NCBI GenBank assembly: GCA_035651595.1
Contig: DASRFJ010000208.1
Coordinates: 1 to 26,676, forward strand
From: JAFARZ01 sp035651595
GTDB lineage: Bacteria; Actinomycetota; Actinomycetes; Streptosporangiales; Streptosporangiaceae
Direction of reading: 5' to 3'
DNA: 26,676 nucleotides
The first letter of the stretch is position 1. Each line of letters starts with the position of its first letter. Under the pieces are notes generated by a model, which had not been told where the DNA came from, ran no database searches, and saw nothing but the letters and a program-made list of their open reading frames with translations. The position numbers and the translations under genes are program-made. Positions 1 through 7,752 of the stretch are shown in pieces.

Positions 1-30
1 GACGCGGTGGTGATGCAGCGTGAGCTCTGA
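1..30 (+). CDS. rimI: C-terminal end of ribosomal-protein/TsaD-associated acetyltransferase RimI (partial)
   Basis: The first ten codons read DAVVMQREL followed by TGA at 28-30. The gene is cut by the window edge. A C-terminus of this type (D-A-x-V-M-x-R-x-L) directly before tsaD is what actinomycete RimI N-acetyltransferases show, and rimI-tsaD is a common order. It overlaps the tsaD start by 11 bases, which implies translational coupling. Only nine residues are visible, so the call rests mainly on context. Confidence 0.55.
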   Translation, partial: DAVVMQREL

Positions 31-1060
31 CCAGCCACTGGTGCTCGGCATCGAGACCTCCTGTGACGAGACCGGGGTCGGCATCGTGCGCGGCACGACC
101 TTGCTCGCCGACGCGATCGCCAGCAGCGTGGACGAGCACGCCCGCTTCGGCGGCGTCGTCCCGGAGGTCGCCAGCCGCGCCCACCTCGAGGCGATGGTGC
201 CGACGGTCGAGCGGGCACTGGCCACCGCGGAGATCCGGGCCGAGGACGTGGACGCCGTGGCGGTCACGGCCGGGCCCGGACTGGCCGGCGCACTCCTGGT
301 CGGCGTGGCCGCGGCCAAGGCGTACGCGCTCGCCCTCGGCAAGCCCCTGTACGGGGTCAATCACCTGTCCGCGCACGTCGCCGTCGACCTGCTCGAACAC
401 GGGCCGCTCGACGAGCCGTGCATCGCGCTGCTGGTCTCCGGCGGCCACTCCTCGCTGCTGTTGGTGCCGCGGATCGGTGGCGAGGAGCTGACCGAGCTCG
501 GGGCGACGGTGGACGACGCCGCCGGCGAGGCCTACGACAAGGTCGCCCGCCTGCTCGGCCTGCCGTTCCCCGGCGGCCCGCCGATCGACAAGGCGGCGCG
601 GGACGGTGACCCGGCGGCGATCGCGTTCCCGCGCGGCAAGGCCAGCGACGGCACGCTCGACTTCTCGTTCGCCGGCCTGAAGACCGCCGTCGCGCGCTGG
701 GTGGAGGCCCGCGAGGCGAGCGGCGAGCCGGTGCCGGTCAACGACGTGGCCGCGTCGTTCCAGGAAGCCGTCGTCGACGTGCTCACCCGCAAGGCGGTCA
801 AGGCCTGCCTGGACCACGGCGTGACCGACCTGATCATCGGCGGCGGTGTCGCCGCCAACTCCCGGCTGCGTGCCCTGGCCGCGGAGCGGGCGGCCAAGCA
901 CGGCATCGGCCTGCGCGTGCCGCGCCCCGGGCTGTGCACCGACAACGGCGCGATGGTGGCCGCCCTGGGCGCCGAGATCGTCGCCCGCGGCGCCGAACCC
1001 TCGCCGCTGGACATCCCCGCCGATTCCTCGCTCCCCGTCACCGAGGTCGTGATCCGCTAG
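20..1060 (+). CDS. tsaD: tRNA N6-adenosine threonylcarbamoyltransferase TsaD
   Basis: Transfers the threonylcarbamoyl group from TC-AMP to A37 of ANN-decoding tRNAs (t6A), acting in the cytoplasm with TsaB and TsaE. The 346 aa protein has normal family length and the ASKHA fold signatures: IETSCDETG at residues 11-19, the metal-binding HxxxH as His115 and His119, VSGGHS at 139-144, FSFAGLKTA at about 215-223, IIGGGVAANS at 272-281, and the late metal-ligand aspartate in LCTDNGAM (Asp308). The GTG start at 20 lies inside the end of rimI, an overlap typical of coupled genes. The next gene begins 83 bases downstream with its own ribosome binding site. Nothing is missing; the identification is secure. 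Confidence 0.97.
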   Translation: MSSDQPLVLGIETSCDETGVGIVRGTTLLADAIASSVDEHARFGGVVPEVASRAHLEAMVPTVERALATAEIRAEDVDAVAVTAGPGLAGALLVGVAAAKAYALALGKPLYGVNHLSAHVAVDLLEHGPLDEPCIALLVSGGHSSLLLVPRIGGEELTELGATVDDAAGEAYDKVARLLGLPFPGGPPIDKAARDGDPAAIAFPRGKASDGTLDFSFAGLKTAVARWVEAREASGEPVPVNDVAASFQEAVVDVLTRKAVKACLDHGVTDLIIGGGVAANSRLRALAAERAAKHGIGLRVPRPGLCTDNGAMVAALGAEIVARGAEPSPLDIPADSSLPVTEVVIR

Positions 1061-1143
1061 GTGGCCATGTGCCGCGGCCTGACCGGTGGCTAGGTACGGT
1101 TTAACTACCGGACTAGCAGCGCACAGTAAGGAGCCGACCGGCG

Positions 1144-2625
1144 TTGACCGTCAGCGAGCCCCCCGACGACGAGCAGAAGGAAACGAGGTCCCCCGCACCG
1201 CCGAGCGATGACCTGGCGGAGACGCGGCACACCCTCAAGATCTCCACCGGAGACGAAATCCAGTACACGGCCACCACCGGCCGCGTGGTACTGCGCGAGC
1301 AGGTACACGACAAAGACGGCAGCTTCAAGGGTCTCGCGGCCAAGGCGGAAATGTTCGTGACCGCCTACACCCTCGATGGCGCCGACCCGGCCACCCGCCC
1401 GGTCACGTTCGCGTTCAACGGGGGGCCCGGCTCGTCCAGCGTGTGGCTCCACCTCGGCCTGCTCGGACCGCGACGGGTCTTGATGGGCGACGCGGGGGCG
1501 CTCGCCCCGCCGCCCTACGGGATAGGCGACAACGCCGAGTCGCTGCTGGCGCACAGCGACCTGGTGTTCATCGACCCCGTGACGACCGGCTACTCCAGGG
1601 TCGTCGCCGGCGGCAAGCCGTCGGAATACCACGGGTTCCAGCGCGACCTGGAATCGGTCGGGGAGCTGATCCGGCTCTGGACCTCGCGGAACGAGCGGTG
1701 GCTGTCGCCCAAGTACCTGGCCGGCGAGTCCTACGGCACGGTGCGCGCGTCCGCGCTGGCCGCCTACCTCCAGCGCGAGTTCGGCCTGTTCTGCAACGGC
1801 ATCATGCTGATCTCCTCGGTCATCGACATGGCGACGATCCGGTTCACCGAGGGCAACGACCTGCCCACCGTCCTTTTCCTGCCGACGTACGCGGCGCTCG
1901 CGCATTACCACGGCATGCACGGAACCCGGCCGCTGCGAGAAGTCATCGACGAGGCCGTGGCGCTGGCCGCGGGGCCGTACCTGCGGGGACTGGCGCTCGG
2001 CAGCCGGCTCCCGGCCGCCGACCGCGCCGACCTGATCCGCCAGGTGGCGGCGGTGAGCGGCCTCAGCGAGGACTACGTCCGGCGGGTGAACCTGCGCATC
2101 GAGCACCGCCGGTTCTTCCGCGAACTGCTCCGCGATCGCGGGCAGGTCATCGGCCGCCTCGATGGGCGCTTCGTGGGCTACGAACCCGACGACGGCGGCG
2201 AGACGCCCTCGCACGACCCTAGCTACGTAGCGATCCGCGGCCCCTATTCGGCCGCGGTCAACCACTACGTCCGGGCCGAACTCGGGTACCGGTCGGACCT
2301 GCCCTACGAGATCCTGACCGACGACGTCCAGCCGTGGAGCTACGCCGAGTTCGAGGGCCGTCACGTGTCGGTTTCCTCGATGCTCGGCGAGGCCATGCGC
2401 CAGAACCAGCATCTGCGGGTGTACGTGGGGTGCGGCTACTACGACTGCGCGACGCCGTTCTTCGGCGCCGAGCACGCGTTCGCCCATCTGGAAATCCCGG
2501 ACGATCTGCGGTCCAACATCGGCTTCGAGTACTACGAGGCCGGCCACATGATGTACGTGCACGAGCCCACCCGCCTGCGGCAAAGCGAGTCGCTAGCGGC
2601 CTTCGTCCGCGCCGGCCGCCCGTGA
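1144..2625 (+). CDS. Peptidase S10 (serine carboxypeptidase-like) family protein
   Basis: A 493 aa alpha/beta-hydrolase of the S10 serine carboxypeptidase family. The oxyanion segment NGGPGSSS lies at residues 92-99, the nucleophile is Ser196 in GESYG, the acid is Asp434 in GYYDCATP, and the histidine is His468 in EAGHMM, so the triad is complete. Eukaryotic S10 enzymes are secreted, but this N-terminus (about 30 charged, proline-containing residues) has no signal peptide or membrane segment, so I infer a cytoplasmic hydrolase. The TTG start at 1144 is favoured by AAGGAG at 1128-1133, ten bases upstream. The substrate cannot be read from sequence. The gene faces the nitroreductase across a 440-base convergent gap. 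Confidence 0.9.
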   Translation: MTVSEPPDDEQKETRSPAPPSDDLAETRHTLKISTGDEIQYTATTGRVVLREQVHDKDGSFKGLAAKAEMFVTAYTLDGADPATRPVTFAFNGGPGSSSVWLHLGLLGPRRVLMGDAGALAPPPYGIGDNAESLLAHSDLVFIDPVTTGYSRVVAGGKPSEYHGFQRDLESVGELIRLWTSRNERWLSPKYLAGESYGTVRASALAAYLQREFGLFCNGIMLISSVIDMATIRFTEGNDLPTVLFLPTYAALAHYHGMHGTRPLREVIDEAVALAAGPYLRGLALGSRLPAADRADLIRQVAAVSGLSEDYVRRVNLRIEHRRFFRELLRDRGQVIGRLDGRFVGYEPDDGGETPSHDPSYVAIRGPYSAAVNHYVRAELGYRSDLPYEILTDDVQPWSYAEFEGRHVSVSSMLGEAMRQNQHLRVYVGCGYYDCATPFFGAEHAFAHLEIPDDLRSNIGFEYYEAGHMMYVHEPTRLRQSESLAAFVRAGRP

Positions 2626-3065
2626 GCCGTACCGCGCATGCCTCGATGTCCAGGCTGAGGCTTCGGGTTGCCCCGACGTGCGCGCGCTGGGCCTGGCCGC
2701 CGGGTCTGGCCGGGTGCGCGCAGCCTGTGCCTGGAGTGCAGCGTGCGGCTACCGGGACAGGAGCGCGCCCGCAGTCCGTCATCAACGTGGAAGATTTCCC
2801 CTTCGTGGAAGACCGCCCCTCGTGAACAGGGGTCCCGCTACCACAAAGGGGAAAACCACCACGCTATCGAGGCCCATCAAGCCAGCCGCCGGCCCACCGG
2901 GCAGCCAGCGATCCGGGCAAACCCCGGAATAAGCCAACGAGGTCCAATCTGGGGGGAACTGTCCGCAATCATCTGGGGCACCTAGCGGTACGCCAGAAAT
3001 GTGGCTTGTATCCGGTTTCCCGCGCCAGCGGGAGGCGCGGAGGCGCGTTGCGGTGACGACGGCTG
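2626..3065. other. Convergent intergenic region with no gene
   Basis: This 440-base gap separates two genes that point toward each other. It holds the structured repeat at 2784-2866, described separately. Frames up to 105 codons cross it, but they have no recognisable domain and no clear ribosome binding site. The right part (about 2940-2990) has two nearby ATCTGGGG words but no strong hairpin. I see no RNA gene. Confidence 0.6.
2784..2866 (+). repeat. 83-bp structured interspersed repeat, copy 1
   Basis: Copy 1 matches 19617-19699 at 68 of 83 positions with no gaps. It has three nested inverted repeats. The outer arms are CGTGG (2786-2790) and CCACG (2859-2863). The middle stem pairs 2795-2808 with 2841-2854 with one C-A mismatch (left side TTTCCCCTTCGTGG). 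The inner stem is CCCCT (2816-2820) with AGGGG (2828-2832) around the loop CGTGAAC. It lies 158 bases past the S10 stop codon in a convergent gap. It could be a REP/MITE-like repeat, a bidirectional terminator, or a transcribed structured RNA. Confidence 0.8.
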
Positions 3066-3647
3066 CTAGCCGTGCCAGTGGCCGTAGTGGACGACGTCGG
3101 CGAGGGGCCGGCGGCGCGACTTCAGGTCGCGGACCGCGGCCTCCGCGCTGTGGCCGATGGCGATCGCGCCGATCGGCTCGTGATCGTCGGGCACGCCGAA
3201 CGCCTCACGGAACGGGCCGACCCGCTCGGGGACGATGCCGAAGTACACCGCGCCAAGGCCCTCGTCCACCGCCGTCTGCAGGATCAGCAACGCGGCCATC
3301 CCGGTGTCGATGTGCCAGAACGGAACGGGCCACCGGGCCTCGTCCCGGTCGGTCCAGCCCTTGTCCGGCTGAGCGTAGCGGTCCAGGTACATCCGCTTGC
3401 TGGACATCGGGACGACGACCAGCGGCGCGACCGCGACCGAGGAAAACGTGGAGTCGGTGGTGACTACCTCCCAGAACAGCTTCAGGTCTGCGCCGGTCAG
3501 CACCAGGAACGCCTGCCCCTGCGAGAAGCCCGCGGAGGGGCCGCGTACCGCGTTGGCCAGGATCCGGTCCACGCTTGTCTGCGGAACCGGATCCTCGCTG
3601 AAGTCGCGCACCATGTGCCGGAGCCGGACGACTTCCTGGAATTCCAC
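3066..3647 (-). CDS. Nitroreductase family protein
   Basis: A 193 aa protein of the FMN-dependent nitroreductase fold. The N-terminus has the family's arginine-rich flavin contact (RLRHMVRDF, residues 8-16), followed by AVRGPSAGFSQGQAF. A central segment (HIDTGMAALLILQTAVDEGL) matches the dimer-helix region, and a late GVPDDHEPIGAIAIGH is typical of the C-terminal core. It starts with GTG at 3647, preceded by AAAGGAC, which overlaps the end of coxG; the two genes are 3 bases apart and surely cotranscribed. Members reduce nitro, quinone or enone compounds with NAD(P)H. Position at the end of a molybdenum hydroxylase operon suggests a redox step on a related substrate, but this is inference. 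Confidence 0.88.
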   Translation of the reverse strand: MEFQEVVRLRHMVRDFSEDPVPQTSVDRILANAVRGPSAGFSQGQAFLVLTGADLKLFWEVVTTDSTFSSVAVAPLVVVPMSSKRMYLDRYAQPDKGWTDRDEARWPVPFWHIDTGMAALLILQTAVDEGLGAVYFGIVPERVGPFREAFGVPDDHEPIGAIAIGHSAEAAVRDLKSRRRPLADVVHYGHWHG

Positions 3648-3650
3648 GAA

Positions 3651-4409
3651 TTAGTCCTTTCCACCTCGCCTGATCGAGCGGCGCAGCTTGCGGCCGGCCA
3701 GTGCCAGCGCGGCCGCGATCGCGGCCACCGGCACGACGCGCTTGAGGAGGGCCGGCCCCACCAGCCGCACGATGTTGAGCGAGTCCTCCCTGGCCGGTGC
3801 CGCGGGTGCCGCGGGAGCGGCAGCGGTTTGCGGGCTCGCTGTCGCCGCCGCCGCGCCGCCGGCCGCCTCGGCATCGCCGGCCGGGGTGTCCGTCACGCCG
3901 GGCTCCGCGGCGGTGTCGGCGGTGTCGGCGGTGTCGGCGGCAGCGGGTGCGGCCGCGTCGGCGGAGAGCTGCTGTGCCAGGTTCTCGGCGAACTTGTCCA
4001 CGAGCTTGCCGCCCACCTCGACCATCACGCCGCGGCCGAACTGGGCGGGACGGCCGGTCACGTTCATCGTCGTGTGCATGTTCACCAGGGTCGCGCCGTC
4101 GTCGGCGGGTGCCAGCGACGCCTTGATCGTGGCCGCGGCGGTGCCGGCGCCCCTGGTCTCCTTGCCGGAGGCCTCCACCAGCACCGTGCGCGCGGCCGCG
4201 TCCCGGTCCTGGAACTTCGCGGTGCCCCGGTAGGTCAGCTGCACGGGCCCGACCTTGATCTTGATCCGGCCGGTCACCACGTCGCCGTCCACCTCGTCCA
4301 CGGTCGCGCCGGGCATGCACGGCGCGATCCGGGCAACGTCAAGCAGCACGTCCCAGGCGACCTCCGGCGGTACCGGCACGGTAAAGGAATTGTCGAGCTC
4401 CATGCTCAT
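3651..4409 (-). CDS. coxG: CoxG-like SRPBCC protein with C-terminal membrane anchor
   Basis: A 252 aa protein. Residues 1-150 are a CoxG (CO dehydrogenase subunit G) SRPBCC domain: MELDNSFTVPVPPEVAWDVLLD, then APCMPGATV, a VTGRIKIKVGPVQLTYRG strand pair, and a C-terminal GRGVMVEVGGKLVDKFAENLAQQL helix. An Ala/Pro/Thr-rich linker (about 155-215) leads to a hydrophobic segment ending in a basic tail (RKLRRSIRRGGKD), probably a membrane anchor. In Afipia (formerly Oligotropha) CoxG helps tether CO dehydrogenase to the membrane, so the same is inferred here. The ATG at 4409 is chosen over the upstream GTG at 4418, because GGAAGG (4418-4423 on this strand) sits eight bases before it and abuts the GTG. 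It follows coxM after a hairpin. Confidence 0.88.
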   Translation of the reverse strand: MSMELDNSFTVPVPPEVAWDVLLDVARIAPCMPGATVDEVDGDVVTGRIKIKVGPVQLTYRGTAKFQDRDAAARTVLVEASGKETRGAGTAAATIKASLAPADDGATLVNMHTTMNVTGRPAQFGRGVMVEVGGKLVDKFAENLAQQLSADAAAPAAADTADTADTAAEPGVTDTPAGDAEAAGGAAAATASPQTAAAPAAPAAPAREDSLNIVRLVGPALLKRVVPVAAIAAALALAGRKLRRSIRRGGKD

Positions 4410-4424
4410 CGGTGTCACCTTCCG

Positions 4425-4434
4425 TAACGCGTTA
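4425..4434. promoter_or_regulatory. Perfect palindrome TAACGCGTTA upstream of coxG
   Basis: This 10-bp perfect palindrome lies immediately upstream of the coxG ribosome binding site. On the minus strand a TAGGAT hexamer (4448-4443) stands about ten bases further upstream and could be a -10 element, placing the palindrome in the start-site/leader region. That layout would suit an operator, but no regulator is identified. Confidence 0.35.
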
Positions 4435-4466
4435 TTTGCGCCATCCTAGTCGCTGGCGGCATGGCA

Positions 4467-4502
4467 GCCGCGGGGCTCACGCAAGCACGTGAGCCCCGCG
4501 GC
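4467..4502 (-). terminator. Perfect 15-bp hairpin between coxM and coxG
   Basis: The arms at 4467-4481 and 4488-4502 are perfectly complementary (GCCGCGGGGCTCACG and its complement), with a 6-base loop. The hairpin lies nine bases past the coxM stop codon. There is no U-tract, so it may be a Rho-assisted or strong GC-type actinomycete terminator, an attenuator, or an RNA stabiliser that lowers expression of coxG relative to coxSLM. Confidence 0.6.
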
Positions 4503-4510
4503 CGCGGCGG

Positions 4511-5398
4511 CTATCCCACCCCAGCGGCAGACGCCAGCGCGCGGGCGGTCAGCACCCGGGCCAGATGACGGCGATAGTCGGCGTCGGCGCGCAGGTCGCC
4601 GGGGGGAGACGTGCCCTCGTCGGCGTGCGCCGCGGCCGCGCGAAGCGCGTCGCGCGAGGCCTCCGCGCCGGCGGCCGCCTGTTCGGCGGCCCGCGCGCGG
4701 ATCGGCACCGTGCCCATGTTCGTCAGCCCGATCCTTGCCTCGGCCACGTGGCCGTTCGCCCTGCGGGCCAGCGCCGCGACCCCGACCAGCGCCCAGTCCT
4801 GGGCGGTCACCTGGAACTTCTCGTACCGGAATCCCCAGTCGGGGCCCAGTTTGGGCACCCGCACCGCGGTGAGGATCTCGCCCGGCCGCAGCGTCGTGGT
4901 CAGGTAGTCGTCGAAGAAGTCCGCGGCCGCGATGGCACGCGAACCGTCCGGCCCGGACGCCAGCAGCGTCGCGTCCAGCGCGGTGACAACCGCGGGCAGG
5001 TCCCCGGCCGGGTCGGCGTGCGACAGCGAGCCGCCGAGCGTGCCGCGGTGCCGTACCGCGGGGTCGGCCACCGTGGCAGCGGCCGATGCGAGGAGCCCGC
5101 AGTGCTCGCGGATCAGCGGATCCCTGATGACCTGGTAGTGGGTGGTCAGCGCGCCGATCTCCAGCGACCCGTCGGCACCGCCGACCCCGCTGGCACTGCC
5201 GACCTCGCGTACGCCGCGCAGTTCGTCCAGCCCGCCGATGTCCACCAGCAGCTCCGGGTAGGCCAGCCGCAGCCGAAGCAGCGGCAGCAGGCTCTGTCCG
5301 CCGGCGATGACCTTGGCGTCCTCACCGCCGTCGGCCAGGGCCTGCACGGCATCGGCAAGCGAAACCGGTCGCACGTAGTCGAACTGAGCCGGGATCAT
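4511..5398 (-). CDS. coxM: Xanthine dehydrogenase-family FAD-binding (medium) subunit, CoxM-like
   Basis: A 295 aa flavoprotein subunit of a molybdenum hydroxylase. It carries FAD from the iron-sulfur centres to the final electron acceptor. Visible signatures are VIAGGQSLLPLLRLRL (residues 30-45, FAD pyrophosphate contact), RGTLGGSLSHADPAGDLP (about 118-135, second FAD motif), and the CO-dehydrogenase-flavoprotein C-terminal domain from about 180. The ATG at 5398 overlaps the coxL stop codon (5395-5397) in an ATGA arrangement, so translation is coupled. A valine/glycine-rich insertion after residue 65 (VGSASGVGGADGS) is slightly unusual and probably a surface loop. Length is normal. The specific substrate cannot be told from this subunit. 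Confidence 0.93.
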   Translation of the reverse strand: MIPAQFDYVRPVSLADAVQALADGGEDAKVIAGGQSLLPLLRLRLAYPELLVDIGGLDELRGVREVGSASGVGGADGSLEIGALTTHYQVIRDPLIREHCGLLASAAATVADPAVRHRGTLGGSLSHADPAGDLPAVVTALDATLLASGPDGSRAIAAADFFDDYLTTTLRPGEILTAVRVPKLGPDWGFRYEKFQVTAQDWALVGVAALARRANGHVAEARIGLTNMGTVPIRARAAEQAAAGAEASRDALRAAAAHADEGTSPPGDLRADADYRRHLARVLTARALASAAGVG

Positions 5399-7752
5399 GC
5401 CGCACCTCCCTTTGCCACGTTAATCGCACGCCAGACCCGCTGCGGCGTGCACGGCATCTCGATGTCCGTCACGCCGAGCGGGCGGAGCGCGTCAATGATG
5501 GCGTTGACCACGGCCGGCGTCGAGGCGATCGTGCCGGCCTCGCCGACGCCCTTGACCCCCAGCGGGTTCGTGGTGGCCGGCGTCTCGGTCCGGTCCGTCT
5601 CGAACGTCGGCAGGTCGGCCGCCGACGGCACCAGGTAGTCGGCGAGCGTGGTGGTGAGCAGGTTCCCGTCGGCGTCGTAGGCGGCCTCCTCGAACAGCGC
5701 CTGGGCGATGCCCTGCGCGATGCCGCCGTGCACCTGGCCGTCGACGATCAGCGGATTCACCACGTTGCCGACGTCGTCCACCGCGACGTACCGGCGGAGG
5801 TGAACCTTGCCGGTCTCGGTGTCCACCTCGGCCGCGCACAGGTGGGTGCCGTGCGGGAACGAGAAGTTGTCCGGGTCGTAGGTGGCGTCGGAGTCGAGCG
5901 AGGGTTCCACGCCGTCCGGCAGGGCGTGCGCCGCGAACGTCGCCAGCGCGATCTCGGCGATCGTCTTGCCCTGCTCCGGGTCGCCGCGGACCGACCACCG
6001 GCCCGGGGACCATTCCAGGTCGTCCGCGGAAACCTCGAGCAGGCCGGCCGCGATCACCCGCGCCTTGTCGATCACCTTCTCGCAGGCGCCGACCAGCGCG
6101 ATGCCGCCGACGGTGAGGGAACGCGATCCGTAGGTGTCCATGCCCTTCGGCGCCACCTGGGTGTCGCCGTGCAGCACCCGGACATCCTCGAACGGCACGC
6201 CGAGCTTGTCCGCGACGATCTGGCTCCACGCGGTTTCGTGGCCCTGACCGTGTGCCGAAGAACCGGTGACGACCTCGACCTTGCCGGTGGGCAGCATGCG
6301 GACCGACGCGTGCTCCCAGCCGCCCGCGCCGTAGGCGAGCGAACCGAGCACGCGCGACGGTGCCAGGCCGCACATCTCGGTGTAGGTGGAGACGCCGATG
6401 CCGAGCTGGACCGGGTCACCGGACTCCCGGCGCGCCTGCTGCTCCTTGCGCAGGTCGGCGTAGCCGAGCAGGTCGACCGCCTTCGCGGTGGCCGCCTCGT
6501 AGTTGCCGCTGTCGTAGGTCAGCCCGGCGACCGTCGTGTACGGGAACTCCGAGTGCTGGATCCAGTTCCGTTCCCGCAGCGCGAGCGGATCCATGCCCAG
6601 CTGAGCGGCCAGGTCGTCCATCGCGTGCTCGATGCCGAACGTCGCCTCGGGCCGCCCCGCGCCGCGGTAGGCGTCGGTGGGCGTCTTGGTGGTGAACACC
6701 CCGGTGCACTTGAACGAGTAGGCGTCCATCTTGTAGATGGCGTTGAACATGAACGCGCCGAGCAGCGGCACGCCCGGGGTCACCAGCATCAGGTAGGCGC
6801 CCATGTCGGCGAGCAGGTCGACGGACAGGCCGCGCAGCCTGCCGTCGGCGTCCGCGGCGATCCTGATCTGCTGGATCTGGTCGCGGCCGTGGTGCGCCGA
6901 CAGGTTGCCCTCGCTGCGCGACTCGGCCCACTTGACCGGCCTGCCCAGCTTGCGGGCGATCAGCAGGGTCAGCACTTCCTCGGCGGTGACCTGGAGCTTG
7001 GATCCGAAGCCGCCGCCCACGTCGGGCGCGACGACCCGCAGCTTGTGTTCGGGGATGCCGGTGACCAACGCCAGCATGACCCGCAGCACGTGCGGGATCT
7101 GGGTGGCCGACCACAGCGTGAACTCGTCGGCGACCGGCGCGCACACCGCGGCGCGCGGCTCCATGGCGCACGGGATCAGCCGCTGCTGACGGTACGTCCG
7201 CTCCAGCACGACCGGCGCGTCGCGGAACGCGGCGTCCATATCGCCGTTGCCGAACACCCACTCAAACGACTTGTTGCCTGCCTCGTGCACCTTGGGCGCG
7301 CCGTCGGCCAGCGCCGCGCGCATGTCGAGCACCGCCGGCAGCGTCTCGTACTCGACGTCGATCCGCTCCAGCGCGTCGGCGGCGGCGTACCTGTCCCGCG
7401 CCACCACGCAGGCGACGATCTCGCCGGTGTAGCGGACCTCGTCCACCACCATCGGCGGGTGCGCGGGCATCACGATGTCCGGCGTGACCGGCCAGGCGCA
7501 TGGCAGGCTGCCCTGCTCGGCGGCGAAGTCGGCGCCGGAGAACGCGGCGATGACGCCGGGCAGTTGCCTAGCGCCGGACACGTCCACGCTGAGGATCTTC
7601 GCGTGCGCCTGCGGGCTGCGCAGGAACGCGACGTGCAGCAGCCCGGGCAGCTGGATGTTGTCGGTCCAGTTCGTCTGGCCGGTGACCAGTCGCGCGTCCT
7701 CCTTGCGGGTACGCCGCTTGCCGATCTCCGGAGCCACGGTCTCCGCGGTCAT
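5395..7752 (-). CDS. coxL: Molybdopterin-binding large subunit, form II CO-dehydrogenase-like (CoxL/xanthine dehydrogenase family)
   Basis: A 785 aa catalytic subunit that binds the molybdenum cofactor. The N-terminal a/b hammerhead domain begins at GKRRTRKEDARLVTGQ (residues 11-26). SATQIPHVLR lies at 215-224, VAPDVGGGFGSK at 241-252, and the active-site glutamate in GVKGVGEAG is Glu738. The active-site loop is AYRGAGR (361-367). True form I CO dehydrogenases have AYxCSFR with the copper-bound cysteine, so this protein lacks that ligand and belongs to form II. Many form II enzymes have unproven or no CO-oxidising activity. It is coupled at both ends by 4-base overlaps, to coxS (7749-7752) and coxM (5395-5398). 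The S-L-M order is also the form II order. Confidence 0.93.
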   Translation of the reverse strand: MTAETVAPEIGKRRTRKEDARLVTGQTNWTDNIQLPGLLHVAFLRSPQAHAKILSVDVSGARQLPGVIAAFSGADFAAEQGSLPCAWPVTPDIVMPAHPPMVVDEVRYTGEIVACVVARDRYAAADALERIDVEYETLPAVLDMRAALADGAPKVHEAGNKSFEWVFGNGDMDAAFRDAPVVLERTYRQQRLIPCAMEPRAAVCAPVADEFTLWSATQIPHVLRVMLALVTGIPEHKLRVVAPDVGGGFGSKLQVTAEEVLTLLIARKLGRPVKWAESRSEGNLSAHHGRDQIQQIRIAADADGRLRGLSVDLLADMGAYLMLVTPGVPLLGAFMFNAIYKMDAYSFKCTGVFTTKTPTDAYRGAGRPEATFGIEHAMDDLAAQLGMDPLALRERNWIQHSEFPYTTVAGLTYDSGNYEAATAKAVDLLGYADLRKEQQARRESGDPVQLGIGVSTYTEMCGLAPSRVLGSLAYGAGGWEHASVRMLPTGKVEVVTGSSAHGQGHETAWSQIVADKLGVPFEDVRVLHGDTQVAPKGMDTYGSRSLTVGGIALVGACEKVIDKARVIAAGLLEVSADDLEWSPGRWSVRGDPEQGKTIAEIALATFAAHALPDGVEPSLDSDATYDPDNFSFPHGTHLCAAEVDTETGKVHLRRYVAVDDVGNVVNPLIVDGQVHGGIAQGIAQALFEEAAYDADGNLLTTTLADYLVPSAADLPTFETDRTETPATTNPLGVKGVGEAGTIASTPAVVNAIIDALRPLGVTDIEMPCTPQRVWRAINVAKGGAA

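Noticed and set aside
1105..2583. 492-codon minus-strand frame opposite the S10 gene
   Set aside because: The S10 frame has a complete catalytic triad and family motifs; the antisense product has none and is His/Arg/Val-rich shadow sequence.
2668..2985. 105-codon plus-strand frame in the convergent gap
   Set aside because: It runs through the structured repeat and has no homology or start signal. The similar peptides near 2786 and 19619 (NVEDFP, NVEDYP) arise from the DNA repeat and not from protein conservation.
3898..3950. GGTGTCGGC tandem repeat in coxG as a possible CRISPR or mobile element
   Set aside because: It encodes a short (ADT) repeat in the Ala/Thr-rich linker of CoxG, with no spacers, so it is ordinary low-complexity coding sequence.
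3072..4427. 451-codon plus-strand frame over the nitroreductase and coxG genes
   Set aside because: It crosses two clear genes on the other strand and has no recognisable motif.
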